Assembly (NCBI GenBank): GCA_028551475.1
Contig: CM052359.1
Span: 22,135,583-22,199,582, forward strand
Length of the DNA stretch: 64,000 bases
Direction: 5' to 3'
Source of the DNA: Casuarina equisetifolia
Lineage: Eukaryota; Streptophyta; Magnoliopsida; Fagales; Casuarinaceae
Position 1 is the first letter of the stretch; the number at the start of each line of letters is the position of its first letter. A model generated the notes under the pieces. It saw only the letters and a program-made list of their open reading frames with translations, was not told the origin of the DNA and did no database searches. Of the stretch, positions 42,331 to 55,200 are shown in pieces. The position numbers were made by a program, and so were the translations under genes.

Positions 42331-43567
42331 TCAGAAGGGCATGATGTGGGTGGTCTTCGTATCGTAACTGGCCAGGCAAGACTTGGAGTTAATCCTGAAT
42401 ATCTTGAGCAAGTCGGCGGACATTTGGCGCACCGAAGGCGAGCAATTACTCTGCATCAGCAGCAGAATTTTGGTCAGCCCGTTGGCCTGCGCCACCGCCT
42501 CCTGCGCGCGCTGATCCCGAAACAAGTAGCACAGGCTCCATAGGATAGTCACTGCATGTTCCGTTGCGGCACTCGACGACTTCAGGACCTTGTGTACTAT
42601 ACTCGCCACGCACGCCACGTCCTCGCATAACTCTGACCGCCCTTCTTTGCAAGACGACAGCGTTTCCAGGAGCTTCAGCGCCTTCTCCGTCACCGAGACG
42701 CTTGAATTCGAGGCCGAAACCAATTTCGATAGCGGTTTGATCGTGCCGAGGTGGACTAACCTGATCTTGACACGTTTCGGAACCGAGACTCGGATCAAGC
42801 TTGATAGACCGGCTTCGATTAACGCTGGGTCGTTCCCTGGAAGGATTAGTTTTACCAATTCGGATAATAGGCCCTCTTTACCGGCGATCAGGAGCTTCGA
42901 TTCGGCGTCGTTGGCGATGGTTCCGATTGCCCTAGCCGACGCGATTCTCGACTCGGTGCTTCCCTGTTGCAAAACGAGAAGCAGCGAGGCCAAGCAATCG
43001 CGGTCCTTCTTCAACATCACATTCGTTACCTCCTCGAGGTCCTCGATTTTGCTAAGCACCGGAATCCAAAACCTCGACCGCTTGTTCGAGAAAATCGAAG
43101 TTCCTACATTCTTCGTAGCCGGCATTGCCGAGACATTCAACCAGCGTAACAATGAAGCCGTCCATTCTCGCGAGAAACTTGCGGTTCTCCTCCGATTCTC
43201 TCACGAAAGACAGAATCTTCGACAGGGACTCACTGTTGTGCTCGAGGTCCTCGATAAGGTCCTGCAATTGCTCCGGGGAGGAACGAGGGTGAGGGGTGGA
43301 CTCGGCTGAGTCGACTCGGCGGTTGAGGACCGAGTCGGACCAGATCTGGATGAGGCGCTGAAGGGTACGGTTAGGAACGAACTCTTTGCTCTGGAGGACC
43401 TGCATCGTGGCCGGGCATGTATTGTTGCCACAGTCGAGCCACTGTTGGATGCTGGACCTGTCGTAGGTCACTCCCGTACATAGGCTCACCGGTGACTTCA
43501 TCACGTCGAGTGAGATTGGGCACCTAAAGAAGCTGGGCACCGTGATGTACAAATCGTCCCTCACCAT
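42331..43567 (-). CDS. PUB29: U-box/ARM E3 ubiquitin ligase (PUB27-29 type), apparent 1-nt frameshift
   Basis: Family role: plant U-box E3 ligases transfer ubiquitin to substrates bound by C-terminal armadillo repeats; PUB25-29 relatives act in stress and immune signalling. Seen: MVRDDLYITVPSFFRCPISL begins the U-box at residue 1, followed by DVMKSPVSLCTGVTYDRSSI and NRTLQRLIQIWSDSV (residues 66-80). After residue 171 the frame stops at 43052-43054. The ARM region continues at once in another frame (LSKIEDLEEVTNVMLKKDRD ... ATEHAVTILWSLCYLF ... YDTKTTHIMPF). Dropping one G of the GG at 43059-43060 would join both parts into 411 residues, about the family length, so a 1-nt insertion or base-calling error is likely. 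The start at 43567 is preferred over an upstream in-frame ATG at 43597 by family similarity. PUB29 is At3g18710 from memory. Confidence 0.9.
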
Positions 43568-43626
43568 GTTTGGAGGGGGGAGAAACTGGAGCGACAAACA
43601 GAGGAAAGCGAGAAAGTTTGTCCAGG

Positions 43627-43629
<3 letters not shown>

Positions 43630-43659
<30 letters not shown>
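43630..43659 (+). repeat. (GA)n microsatellite in the PUB gene 5' leader
   Basis: About 15 GA units lie roughly 65 bp upstream of the PUB start codon. On the gene's sense strand it reads (TC)n, common in plant 5' UTRs; GAGA tracts are also bound by BPC factors. Confidence 0.85.
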
Positions 43660-43660
<1 letters not shown>

Positions 43661-44692
43661 CAGAGAGAGGTGGGGAAGACAAGAAAGGTGTGGGCTTAAA
43701 GAGAGGAGAGAGGAGGGGAGTCAAAGGTACGGTGACGTCACTGATTTTACTTTATTTCCGTGATATGAAATATTAAACGGAAAATCGATATTCCTTTGGG
43801 GCTTTGGTCCTTGGTCAATGATAGATTGATGGGGTGGTTTCTTAACTCAGAATTCAGTTCCAAGGAGATACTTGCTTCTTGTATTTCCCTACACCTCACG
43901 CTACTTCATCCTCACCGTCCGAATCCCACCCATGCGGGACGTATTCCTCCTCTCGATTACTAATCAACGGCCCTGAACGAGAGGACGAAGTACACGTGGG
44001 ATGGGAGGCAACTTCCGCTGGAAATAAATGCACATTAACAGGGACAAGAACGTGGGGGGAGTGGTGGGGCCCACCGAGGGTTCTGTTGGTCGGTCCGGTT
44101 ACATCATCTGCCCGTTCCGAAAAGACTTGAGACTTTGTTTTACCATCAGAGAGAGGACCTGATTTTTATTTTTTTTTTTTTTTGTTTGGGTGTGGTAGTG
44201 GCTCTTTTTTCTTTTTCCTGGTGGAGCATTTTAGGGGCACGATTTTTTTTTTCTTCTTTTCCGCGGATTTGAATAATTTATTAGATGAAACATTGGATAT
44301 TATAAAGCCCGGTAATGGTTTGGCTGGTCACAAGACACTATGGGCGATTCTGAGAGCTTTGAATGGTGCATCCGCTTTTTCGACGACGATGATGATGTAA
44401 GAGATTCTAATTTTTGAATTTTTTTTTTTTAAAAAAAAAGAATTATTTTTTTACACCATTGGGGATGGAGTTGCATCTTTTGGCAGTGAACTGTAACCCA
44501 ATTAAATACGTTGGACTGTTGACTGGAGCTGAGTTGGCCATCCAATGCATTTGGCCTTGTCTTATTACCCAGATCATTGTGAAGAACTAGCCTACTTCTT
44601 CCTCCTTAAACAACCCACCGTTCAATGTTTTTTTTTTTTTTCATGTTTTTATACCTAAGCCTATTTATTTATTTGGGAGCGTTGATTTATAG

Positions 44693-44791
44693 GTACCGGA
44701 GGGAGTTACAGAGCTGGCAGCCGCAGTCAGAAAGTTGACCAGCCTGCAACACGAATCGGTCAACAATCCCGAGCTGGACACCAAAATTTAG
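44693..44791 (+). other. possible terminal exon, unknown product
   Basis: After a plausible acceptor (gttgatttatAG) the frame reads VPEGVTELAAAVRKLTSLQH and continues to ...NPELDTKI-stop. That is 32 residues with a balanced, helix-like composition unlike the surrounding AT-rich DNA. No upstream partner exon was identified and I do not recognise the family. It could be an exon, a gene fragment or chance. Confidence 0.2.
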
Positions 44792-44950
44792 GACGGTAAT
44801 AAAGTAACGCTCCTTTCGGTTGTTTCTGGGACACTGTCCGGCATTAAAATGGAAGCTTTGGATCTCGTGTAATTGCAAGCAAGCCAAGTCTGATTGACTT
44901 GCAGGGATTCATCTCTTCTCTGCTGGCTATCCACGTCAGATAATCAGACT

Positions 44951-45016
44951 TTTTTTTATTTTTTATTTTTTATTTTTTATTTTTTATTTTTTATTTTTAT
45001 TTTTATTTTATTTTTT
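44951..45016 (+). repeat. (TTTTTTA)n heptamer microsatellite
   Basis: About nine units of a T6A-type repeat, slightly degraded at the right end. Confidence 0.9.
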
Positions 45017-45384
45017 GGGGGTTTCCTTTGGCATTCAAAGGATCCATTATGTATAAGAGCATGATTCTTCTCCATAATTACAGTAGGTTGGCATATGCTT
45101 TTGGGTTCTACTATTTATGGCAGAGCATAATTCGTTACTGTTCATTTTGCTTGAGTATGGAAAAGAATGGACAAAGGGAGTCAACCTTACATGCTTACAA
45201 CTTTATTCATTCCCTCCCTAGTCCCTACGCAGAAAAAGAAATCAAATTATAGCCCTTTAAAATGCCGGATTCATTACCAGTAAGATGCAAATCTAGGAAG
45301 CATTAAAAAGTTAAGATATCTAAAATATAGAAATACTTCAAATTATTATCAATGTTATTCTATTTTATTATTTATATTGAATAC

Positions 45385-45515
45385 TTTTTTTTTTTTTTGG
45401 TAACAAACACATGTACACACATGTACACACAATAAAGGAGGAGGGAAGTGTCGAACCCTTAACCTGGTGGACTAATAGGCTAAGGGCTACTTAGCTTATC
45501 ACTAAGCTAAGGGGA
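45385..45515 (-). mobile_element. tRNA-derived SINE
   Basis: On the minus strand the A-box-like CTTAGCTTAGTGATAAGC is followed by a B-box-like AGGGTTCGACACTTCC. A TGTGTGTACATGTGTGTACA region and an A14 tail (T run at 45385-45398 on plus) complete it. The A-box segment closely matches the SINE at 5985-6097, so both probably belong to one family. Confidence 0.6.
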
Positions 45516-47498
45516 TACCTCTTTTAAATAAGTTGGTTGTGTGGTAATTAATTGAAAAATACATAAGAGATTTCCCAACTTCTCATGTATTATTTTCTCT
45601 AAAACAAGTAATTCTCTTTTGGGCCTTCAAAAAATAAAGCGGGCACAAAGCTTTTTAGCAGCCCACATAAAAGGGAAAAAGAAATCGGAAAATTCAGAAT
45701 GTATAGAAAAGGTTAGAAAGAGGTTTATATTTTTGGTTTAAGGAGGTTAAACGTCAAAGTACGTAGATTTGCATGAAAATGACGCGGGTTCTTCGGTGGA
45801 CGCGTGCTTGTGACAGCAAGCAAATTTCAAAGACAAAGACAAACAAGCAATTGACCTACCTAACACTTCCATCTTTTGCTCATTCTAAAAAAGTCCAATT
45901 TGGTGTATCAACTCCATACGGCTTTGCTTACCGTTTCAAAGTCAAAATTCCAACGTTTTCGTTCAAATTGGAGCAGCAATTTGCTTGGACGACCGAAGCA
46001 GATGGCAAAATGCTCTAAGTAGATGGCGACGGATTTTTTCTTTTTTTACCAATTTCTCTAAATATTATTAAATTTTAAAATTAAAAAAGAACTTTTTTTT
46101 TTTTTAGTCTGATAGTGACCCATGAAATTTAAGCTAATCCGGTACGAGTAATTATGTGTTGTGGAAGATTTCCAGAATTAATTTTCTTGCCTAGCAAGTT
46201 GAGTTTGGACATAAGCAAGCACCATCATCAAAACTTGAAGTTCGAAGTTTGAAATCTTGACTAAGAAATTCGGCCAATGGCAATAATGCTCAGCACGTCA
46301 GCTAATTTGCATTACAAGTTTGATTATCTTCAGCCTCTAGAAACATTTTTGACATAAAAACAATAAACGTAATAAGAAAAATGAGGTAGGAGCTCCGAAA
46401 GAGTCAAAATTGTCGGTCAGTGCAGAAAGAAAATCTCGAAGCAGGTTGTTCAAATTACAGTCAACTTTACGCAATTAGTCAAAATTTTAAGCTATCTTCA
46501 TCTAATTTTGAAGTAATGAGGTGTAACAATGGTTTGAACATATATCCCATCTCTAGAAAATTGTGATGACTTTGAACGCAGCAAGAGAAAGAAAAAAAGG
46601 ATAAGAAAAGAGAGTAGAAATGCAAGCAACGTGAGTTTGAATGGAAAAAGCATACTGGAAAATGTGTTTGTCGTGTTAGACCCACAATTTCAGAAACAGT
46701 CGTTAGATTGTTCAAACGGGTAGACATCATTTCAGGTTCAAACATAAGTTTTGGTTTCTAAAAAAGGAGATCTTTGCTTGCACGGATCCCGTTCTGAAAA
46801 AATTGTCGAGGAGAGTACAATGGTAGCTTGCAAGTCACTCAGAACAACATTAGTGGGAGTTCACCGAGTGCATTTCGCTAACTGCTTCTTGGTGTTCATA
46901 ATCATTGTGTTTGTGACAGATGTAACGCAGATTGGGCAATTACCGCAGACTTCAGTGTGAGCTCGTGTACATACATCAATGTACCGAGGAAAAGTTCGAT
47001 ACTGTCAATGATTTTGCGTAAGGATAAATTCAATGGGAAAAGTATCTCAATACATGGAATAAAGTTAACGGAGTGTTCAACGCAGAAAGAAGATAAAAAG
47101 GAGAGAGAGACGAGGAACCACCCTACTCAAGTTCTTATCTCGAGAATCTAGGCAAATTTGACTACGTGAATTGAATGAATTCCGATGTAGGATTTAGGAA
47201 ACAAAAGAAGAAAAATTAGTGCATGATGATGCTCAAGTTCTTCAGTCTAAAAGAATCCTTAAATTCAACGAAGTTGGTTTCGCATTAGACCACAAAACCA
47301 TCCTTTTATCTAAAGTATCACAAATTCATCACTCTTTTAATCCATATGTTTTAGTTTGAAACGGCAAAACCAGTTGCAACATATATTAGGTTGATAACAT
47401 AGAAAGTGGAACCAAAGGTTACCCAAAAAAAATATAAAAAAAAAACCCTAATATCAGAGGAAATAATTAAACTCAACCCTTTGAAAATGCTTTATAGT

Positions 47499-47615
47499 TT
47501 AATGAAAAGCCCCCGTCTGCATATCTTGAGTGCAAGGAGGGTGGTGGGGGCAGCGATCTATAATGGCGAACAGTTCTTCCTCCTCATCAGGTGGCACAGT
47601 GAAAGGCTGATGCAT
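47499..47615 (-). other. short acidic open frame, unknown
   Basis: The frame is open from 47699 to a TAA at 47499-47501. From its first ATG (47615) it would encode 38 residues beginning MHQPFTVPPDEEEELFAIID. The local base composition is GC-richer than its surroundings. I do not recognise it; it could be an exon end, a small peptide or chance. Confidence 0.18.
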
Positions 47616-48638
47616 CAGATATTGCAGAGAGAGGTCGGTGCACTGTGCCGAGGCTCTGCATGAGTGAATTCTGGCCAGAGGACTGACGATAATTGCACAT
47701 CATGGTGATGGGGTCCTGTTTGTCTTTCCCATTTTTACGCCGCACAACGTGTGATTGAAGATTGGTAACTTTTTGCTGTGTTTATTCTGAGTGCTGTTGT
47801 GCGGCACTTAAGATTGACGCATATAATACACAGATCAAAAGAAGAGCTTTTCCAGATTTCTTGGGATGGTTTTTTTTTTTTCTCCCAAGAAAAACATTAC
47901 CTTTGATGAGATTTCACAAGATTTAAGTTTGGAGATTCTTGATTAACCATGCAGATTTGTTGGTAGTCTAATTAGTAAGTTTTATGGTTATATGAACCAT
48001 TGTGTATTTTAAATTCATTGTAATATTGAATAGGGCATAGCTTTTAGCATTTCATATTCCTGTTGGGGAATAAGTGTGAACAGAATTCTTTTTTATAAAA
48101 ATGAAGATTCCTATATCCTCATGTTGGGGAACTAAAGAAAATGCATTGCTTTGACTAAGACATCAAAGTTTTAGAAATACACAAGGTTGGGTTTTTGCTT
48201 TCTTTTTCGCTCTCTCTTAATCCGGTTTACTACATAATATTTTATTTATTTTTCTAAAGATAAATTTACAAAATAAAAATTTTCTGAGAAAGTGAATTGG
48301 TTTTGTAGATTTTTTTCCCCAATAAATAAGCTACAATTATTGACTATCTTAAGCCCTATCCATTGAAGTATGGATATGAAATAAACACCCTAAAAGAATT
48401 GCGCTAAATTAAATTTGATCCTCGAAGAATGTTAATTTAACTGTGAAATCCGAGTTTGAGTGGTTCTAAAATGTGCAAGTTTACTTGAACATAACCAGAG
48501 CTTTCAAAAAAAGCTACTCCAATAAGACATATTTTTTTCACTTCTTTTTTGTTTCAATTGCTCTCCATGTCTTATGTCCCCACTCGAGATTTCTTACAAT
48601 TCAAGTCACTAAGCTCTTCCATGGCAGGAGGGAAATAT

Positions 48639-48660
48639 TTATATATATATATATATATAA
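48639..48660 (+). repeat. (TA)n microsatellite
   Basis: About ten uninterrupted TA units. Confidence 0.85.
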
Positions 48661-51600
48661 CTAAATAAGTTATTCACTTCAATATGTATATAAACATAAT
48701 TTATTATTCCTTTAACATGAAATAATGTTAGAATGTCCAAAGTTCAATCCAAAAGTTAATTCAAATGTTGGAAGATTTTTTTTTTTTAAATTTTATTTTA
48801 GTAATCTTTTCTTCCAATGTGAGTTTTTATCTTGCATACATGCTCCACACATTGAGTGATAGAGTAAAATATAGAGTAAAATAAAGAGTAAAGATATATT
48901 ACATAGAGTAAAATATATTTAATTTAAGCTTCAATATCATATTAGAAAGTCTAAAAATTCAACTTAAAAACCAAATTAAGGATTTAAAGATCATTATTTC
49001 TTTTAAAGTTTATTTCAAGAATATTCTCTTCTCATGTAGGACTTTTTGTCCTACATATAAGCTTGTTACCTTTTAAAGTTGTAACAACCATTTTAGAGGA
49101 TAATTGGTTATCTTTAAAATAGTTTGGAGATGGATATCCTAAATTATGTTTTAGAAATAACAACAAAACAATGGGTATAATCAGACCGCCTATATTGTTC
49201 AACTAAGATTGATTATAACTCAATACAATCTCTTGCAAATTAGTAACAAAAAAATAACAGTTTTGCTTTGGTTTTTCAATTTTTGTTGTCTCATGACAGG
49301 GTCACAAACATTATATAGCAAATGGGATTCAGTGTCACTTGTTTTTGTGTCTTTATTAGCTCTTTCTTTTATCTTTAAGTCATTAATTACAGATCAACCT
49401 TATGTTTATCTCATTCTTCTTTATCTTATTGGATCTATCTCAAATATGCAAAACGCTTTCAAGGGACATTATCATTGAGATGAATCATTTCACTATTTCA
49501 CTGCCACTCGTTTTGCTTTTCCCTGTTTAACGTATCCAACATGAAAAGAAAACAAACCATGTGACTGGTTGTCAACACCTCTATCTCTTAAACACAACAT
49601 TCGACTAACCATTTAATTAAAAAAAAAAAGAGGACAGAACAGACACGCACGCGCAGCTCATCCAATCTTGTCATACAATCAAATCAGCGGGATATTCTAT
49701 GCATGACAAGCTTAATCCTTTATCTGTCAAGGCCTGTTCAGGCTAGATTTCCATGGTGTGGCACAATGTTGTATGCAAACAGTGTCGTAACTCCCAGTTT
49801 AATAAATGGTCGGTCAAAATATGGGTTTTTGCAGTGTTCCACGAAAGGTGTAGTGGTTATATGCCATCATTCGGATGCGTCACCTCCATCGTTAAAAGCA
49901 CCAAGCTGTGAACATGGAAGAGATGTGGGACTTTATGCTGGCTTTTAAGCATCGGCAACCTCGGTGTTCTTGTAAAAGCGAAGGACTTTTTACGCTAAAC
50001 TCGTACGATTTACTCGCAGAAAGAGACGGCAGTTCTTAAAAGTGTTTGAAATCTTAAATGCAGATACTGTCATATTTGTCTTCCATTGAGTTGTGTATTG
50101 AAATATGCAATTGGTGCAAAAGTAATCAATTTTCAGAAGGAACACATTGGATACTCTTAACAACTTAAAGAAACATGACCAGTGAACTTAAATTAATAAA
50201 TTATCCTTTTATTTGTATGTTGAGTCGTATTATACTATTTGGACATGACTATGACTATACTAAGTATATCTTTGTCAAGAAATTGGAAATTTATTTAGAT
50301 TGTCACCTGTTATACAATATAATTTTTAGCTGGTATTTAAAATGATATTCAAATCTCTCAAAGCAACATTACAACTTCATCTCCTAAGAAAGATTGTCGT
50401 TGGTTTGGTCCATTTGGATCCATGATGTTAATCGACTTCCGTTGCATTCTCTGTTGATGATCTTGTTAAGATTTGGAACAAGTAGGACTTTCAAATTGAT
50501 AAGTTAGAAAAATATTTCAAATGATAAATACTTAAGCTCATACGTTTGTATCACATTCAATTTTTTGGGGATATATAGTATTGGTTAAACGATTTAAATC
50601 CAACAATTTGTTAATTTAAGTTCTTAAAATACCTTGATGTATGAATGATCTTCAATCCATGAGGCTCGACGAATGCTTTCTTGTGAGGAGCTCAAAGATA
50701 AAGTGCAGTACCGAATCCTGGTTTAAGATGAAGAAGAGAGCCGGCACATAAAAGGATACCTAATCCCACTACAAGTGAACTGATCCCTGAATCAGTTGAA
50801 TGGGCAGTGCTCAGTCCAAGCAACCGGCTCACATCAACAACGAGAGAAACAGCGGTCCAGGGGAAGGCGTAGAGAGTGGGGGTGGGGGCATGGCGAGTAA
50901 TGCCCGTCTGGTCTAGCATATGGAGAAAGCGTGCTTGACAAGAGATCCTGACACTGCATTTAATTTTCATCCATTTGCAGGGGGTAAAACCTTGTAAGCA
51001 CTCCCAAATCTTTTATGGACTTCGTTTAAAATTGGTATTAAGAAGATATCCACGATGTGAAAGCTAACTTCAGTGAGAGATTTTGAGCTCAAGAAAGGCA
51101 TTGTGTCTGTGAATCCCTCTTTTTACGGAAGGTGGAGTCATCGCAAAATGGAAAATCAAAAGGGTGTCTTCCAATTCCCTAACACCCTAGCTCTGACATT
51201 ATTTGGGTTGAAGGTTGGGATCGCTGGAAGAACATGACCAAGGAGACAGATTGAGGTCTCTTGGATGTACCCAGACTGCTTTGCATGCTGTTCATGTAGG
51301 CGCTGTTTGCTGTCCTTTTAGTTAGGGGCATGGGTTAAGTCTTCCTTCTTTTAGGGGCTGAACTGCAGGATAAAGTCTCCAAGGAAAGCCAGGGACCGAG
51401 AGAGGGAGAGAGAGAGCATTAAATCATCTGATCAAAGGGTTGTAAAAGATACTGTTGCGAAGGGACAAGCTTTCCTGTTATGGGGGGTCTAAAATAAGAG
51501 TCCCAGTTCCGTAGTCGGCCATTAGTATGCAGCAGGACCAGACACTCACCTAACCTCAAAAGATGACACAACATGACACCTTTCTTTTCGCCTTTACTTT

Positions 51601-52008
51601 GCTCCATCCCCTTTTCCTCCTTTTCACAGCGTTTGACAAAACAAAAGCCAAATTCTTTTTTTTCCCTCACTTCTCTTTTTTCAGCTATCATCACTGTCAC
51701 TCTTACCCATAAAACCCATTCAAAAGAGCTTCTGCCAAGCTTTTTCAACTCTCTCTGCTTCCAAGATCGCTTCCGTGAAGAAGCATCGGAGTTCTTAAGA
51801 AGGTTTTCCTGCTTTCTCCTCTCATCAGATTGCACAACACAGCAGATAAGGATACCCTGAGAGCTGAAAGTAATACAAAAAGAAAACCCTGCGTTTGTTC
51901 GTCCATGTTTCCTGCCTTCACCACCTTTGTTCATCAAAACCCTCGAAGAAAGCCCTCTCCAGCATCGCCCTCAACATCATCAATCTCTATCTTCTTCTAG
52001 TTTTCAGC

Positions 52009-52239
52009 ATGGGTCTATGTAAAAGACCTCTAGTTCGACTCGTTTGGCTGTTCTTATTTTTCGCCTTCATTCTTGGCCACTGTCATGCCGCGAGGACCAC
52101 TACTCTCTTCAAATTCAAGCCAAAGTCTCAGTACTCGGGCCATTTCTTGGGTTACTTGCCCAGAAGAATACCAATACCAGCTTCTGGTCCTTCCAAGAAA
52201 CACAATGACATTGGTTTAAGGAGTTGGAAGTTACCCTGA
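52009..52239 (+). CDS. IDL4: IDA-like secreted peptide precursor (IDL family)
   Basis: Role: IDA/IDL genes encode small secreted precursors whose C-terminal PIP peptide is perceived by HAESA-type receptor kinases in organ abscission, root development and stress responses. Seen: 76 residues. A hydrophobic signal peptide (about 1-27, core LVWLFLFFAFILG, likely cleavage after CHA) leads to a variable region, then FLGYLPRR (47-53) and the PIP core PIPASGPSKKHN (55-66). A ten-residue tail DIGLRSWKLP ends the protein. The canonical IDA core has Pro-Ser-Ala where this has Ala-Ser-Gly. Arabidopsis IDL4 also has Ala after PVP and a KHNDIG continuation (from memory). The ATG at 52009 is chosen because it starts the signal peptide; the frame is open further upstream to 51895. 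It lies between the PUB gene and TSK, as in Arabidopsis (At3g18715, from memory). No introns. Confidence 0.9.
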   Translation: MGLCKRPLVRLVWLFLFFAFILGHCHAARTTTLFKFKPKSQYSGHFLGYLPRRIPIPASGPSKKHNDIGLRSWKLP

Positions 52240-55200
52240 AGATCGTTGAGTTTTTGGACAGAAGGTGACCGGTTTTTCTTTCCTCTTTTCTTGTCGTTTT
52301 GGGATCTTCTTTATAAGCCAACGGATTGGTGGTAATGTACATGGGGGGTCAACATGACTAATTCTTTTTCTTGGAGGTTTGATGAAATGTAATTTTTTTG
52401 TTTCAGGAGATGAAATGGGTCTGTATAGTTTCTCTGATATACTCAAGGAGAAACACCGTTGGCTTAATCTAAATTTTTTTTTTTTGGTGTGCATCAACTG
52501 TAGAGAATGAACAGCTTGACAGAGGTTCCAAGTGGTACATGTTTTTCTTTTGTTTATACTCCAATACTTTACGTCTGGGGGTGTAGAAACTTTTGCAAAC
52601 GGAAGAGATACATGCAATATTTCAGTTTGTACAGAAGTTCTCTTCCTTTATCATATGAATGATCTCCTTTCACTCCATCTTCTACTTTGTCTGCTTAACA
52701 CACAAACACAACACAACCTAATGGTGTACAGTGATACTTGTCCTTTTTAAGGTCAGATTATGAGTAAAGTAGGGCAGTTGTCTGTCTAATCTCTTTCGTT
52801 TTGCACAAAAAATAACCTACTTTCTACTGCAATAACCTTAACACTGCGCGAAGGTCACTGTTGACCATCTCAATATTTTTTACGGGGAAAACATACTGCC
52901 TCAAGTATAAACTGTGGTGAACATTTGTTTTGTACATCCCAGTTAATTGCTAATTAAATAAAGAAAGAAGTACAGTGCTTTATAAGGTGTGCCATTTGAA
53001 TATAAGGATAAGGAAACGACTTTGCCTGATTATCGGCTGAAAACATTCCCTATGTCCATCATGTCAGGTTATCATAACAGATGTAGCAATTTGAAAGCCT
53101 CCATTAACCGCAGCTTCTCCTTTCAGGGACCCAGAGATTTTGCTATAATTTGAATCTCCCTTGGATTCCACCAAAATCAAAATAATGGAAAAAGAATATA
53201 GCACTCATCGTATGAAAGGGAGTATGATATACAATGATTCTTCTACGGATGGCAAATTATATGCTTATCTTCTTCTTGTTTTCTGGGCATGTGCATGCTT
53301 TCATTCACCAGGAATCATCAACAAAATCCCGCTATTTGCGACGGACGTGTAGTGCCTCATTAGCTGGATAGTAATCATCCGGTATTGCGTAGCATTTCTT
53401 TTCCCTGTCTGTAAGCAGAGGCAAAGAGAATCCAATGCTTAGAAGAATGGTGTACGAAAACGTAAAAAATCAGATTTCGTTAATATGCTTTAATTTCCAC
53501 TGATGATAAAGTCACCTTTAGAATTTGTATTTTCCCTTTGCTCTTTTTATTTTCTTTAGAAAAGTTATCCTGGAAAATAAAAATACCATTTGAAACTATA
53601 TTGTTTGCTTTAAGACAAGACAATCAATAGTATCTTTTAAGTGAAGGGAAAGGAAAATGAAAAATACTTTGCTTTAAAGAGTCTTTTTTGGTTTGCATAA
53701 GTCTTTCAGGCAAATTCAACGCAAGACAATCGTTGTATTTCGAACCGAGTCGTTAGAATCTTCCTTTGAAATATGGGGCTTGGTGTTGAATTTTGTCTTT
53801 TGAGATGAAGGGACTGTTTGGTTTCCTCGGTGACTTGGAAAACCTGTTTTGGTGTACTCTTGATTTAAAGATGTAGTTGGGACGTAGCATTACATTTTTC
53901 TATGTAACTTTGATGCTCCTGATTTATTAAATGCTTTGCTATATCTCCAATCTGGTTTTCAAAATTTAGGAAGGGCCCCTAAAGAACTTTCATTTGGAAC
54001 TCCTTTGACCTTGACCAAAGTGATGCTTAAGGATCCCTGTTTCAGGGCAAAAAGCTAATTAAAAAGCCAAAAGTTTCCAAATGAGGGTTTTTTTTTTTTC
54101 TTTTGTCGTTGCTGCTGAAAAAGCTTCTGATGAGTTGAAAGGACTATGAAAACAATGATGAACATTGCGCCAAACATTTTCCCTTCAAAATTTATATGGA
54201 TTAGAAGAAGGGATGTAATTATGTAATGCTAATCATGAGCCTCCAAACCTAAGACGCTTTCTTTAACCACGTTTGTCGATTAAAGAAGACAAACACTGTC
54301 CCGTTCTGATGATGGGATAATATTTTAAAAGCATTTCACCTTCACTAACAGCTTTAGAAAATGATGTAAGTTTTATAACAAATGGCGAATTAGGGCTCCA
54401 GCTTTTGCTTTTACCGACTTTTTCGCTCCTTCATTTCACAAAGAGAGAGCACGCTGAGTAAATGACACAAAGGGAAAATGATTTGACAGAACTGCATTGA
54501 TCAGATCACCATGATTGACAATAGGTAGTGTATCTGATGCCCCACACCTACTGGCCCGGGTGATATTCATCATGTGATTTCTCTCCTTTCTTTGCTAGGA
54601 TCATGATACACCTTTCTCAAAAAGAAAACCCGTCTCTATTTGCCTCTTTCAAATCAATATTTCTATGTTACTGCTGATTTAAGTTAATATTTTTTTGCTA
54701 CGATCGTAAGACTAAATAGTAACAATACTTAAGAAAGGTTTTAGGAGAATATTCTGATATTCTTGTGGATTTAGGAGATTAATTGCATATTAAATCGTAA
54801 TTTGGGACATCTTTTTAGTGTGGTTACGAGACTATACACTAGATATCCCCATCTAGTTGCTTAGAAAGAAATGATTGTTTTCACCTAAATGTTACGTATC
54901 GAAAGAAGGGTAATCAAGACCATAAGATGCCAAGTGATTACAACCATTTGGAATCAACAAAGAAATAATTGATTTGTTAGGTGGTTGACAGCCGGAATAT
55001 TGGAATTTCGGTAGGATGTAGAAATTATTGAAAGCACAACTTCAAGTCTACCAAGAATTGTCATCATAAGAATATAAAAGTATAATAAAAGGAAAAGAAA
55101 TCTGAGTGTATTTGTACGTGTACCTGAAATCAAGGATCTGATCCTCCTACTGGAAGTAAAAATAATATTCTGAGTTTATCCAAATGCAATAATTATCCTT

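Larger units (their letters stand above)
43660..52008. other. gene-poor intergenic DNA between PUB and the IDA-like gene
   Basis: This holds microsatellites and one SINE (listed separately) and two short protein-like open segments (44693-44791 plus; 47499-47615 minus) without known relatives. Open frames at 49703-49948 (plus) and 50692-50970 (minus; 92 codons with a hydrophobic stretch SGISSLVVGLGILLCAGSLL) are unrecognised. The last 150 bp are the likely 5' UTR of the IDA-like gene. Confidence 0.5.

Noticed and set aside
42590-43309. 239-codon plus-strand open frame
   Set aside because: It is antisense to the U-box/ARM gene, whose minus-strand reading is clearly homologous to PUB proteins.
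43542-43776. Arg/Glu- and Ser/Leu-repeat open frames over the PUB leader
   Set aside because: They are produced by the (GA)n microsatellite and are not genes.
51419-51937. 172-codon minus-strand open frame upstream of the IDA-like gene
   Set aside because: Its composition looks like an antisense of a CT-rich 5' UTR, and no domain was recognised.
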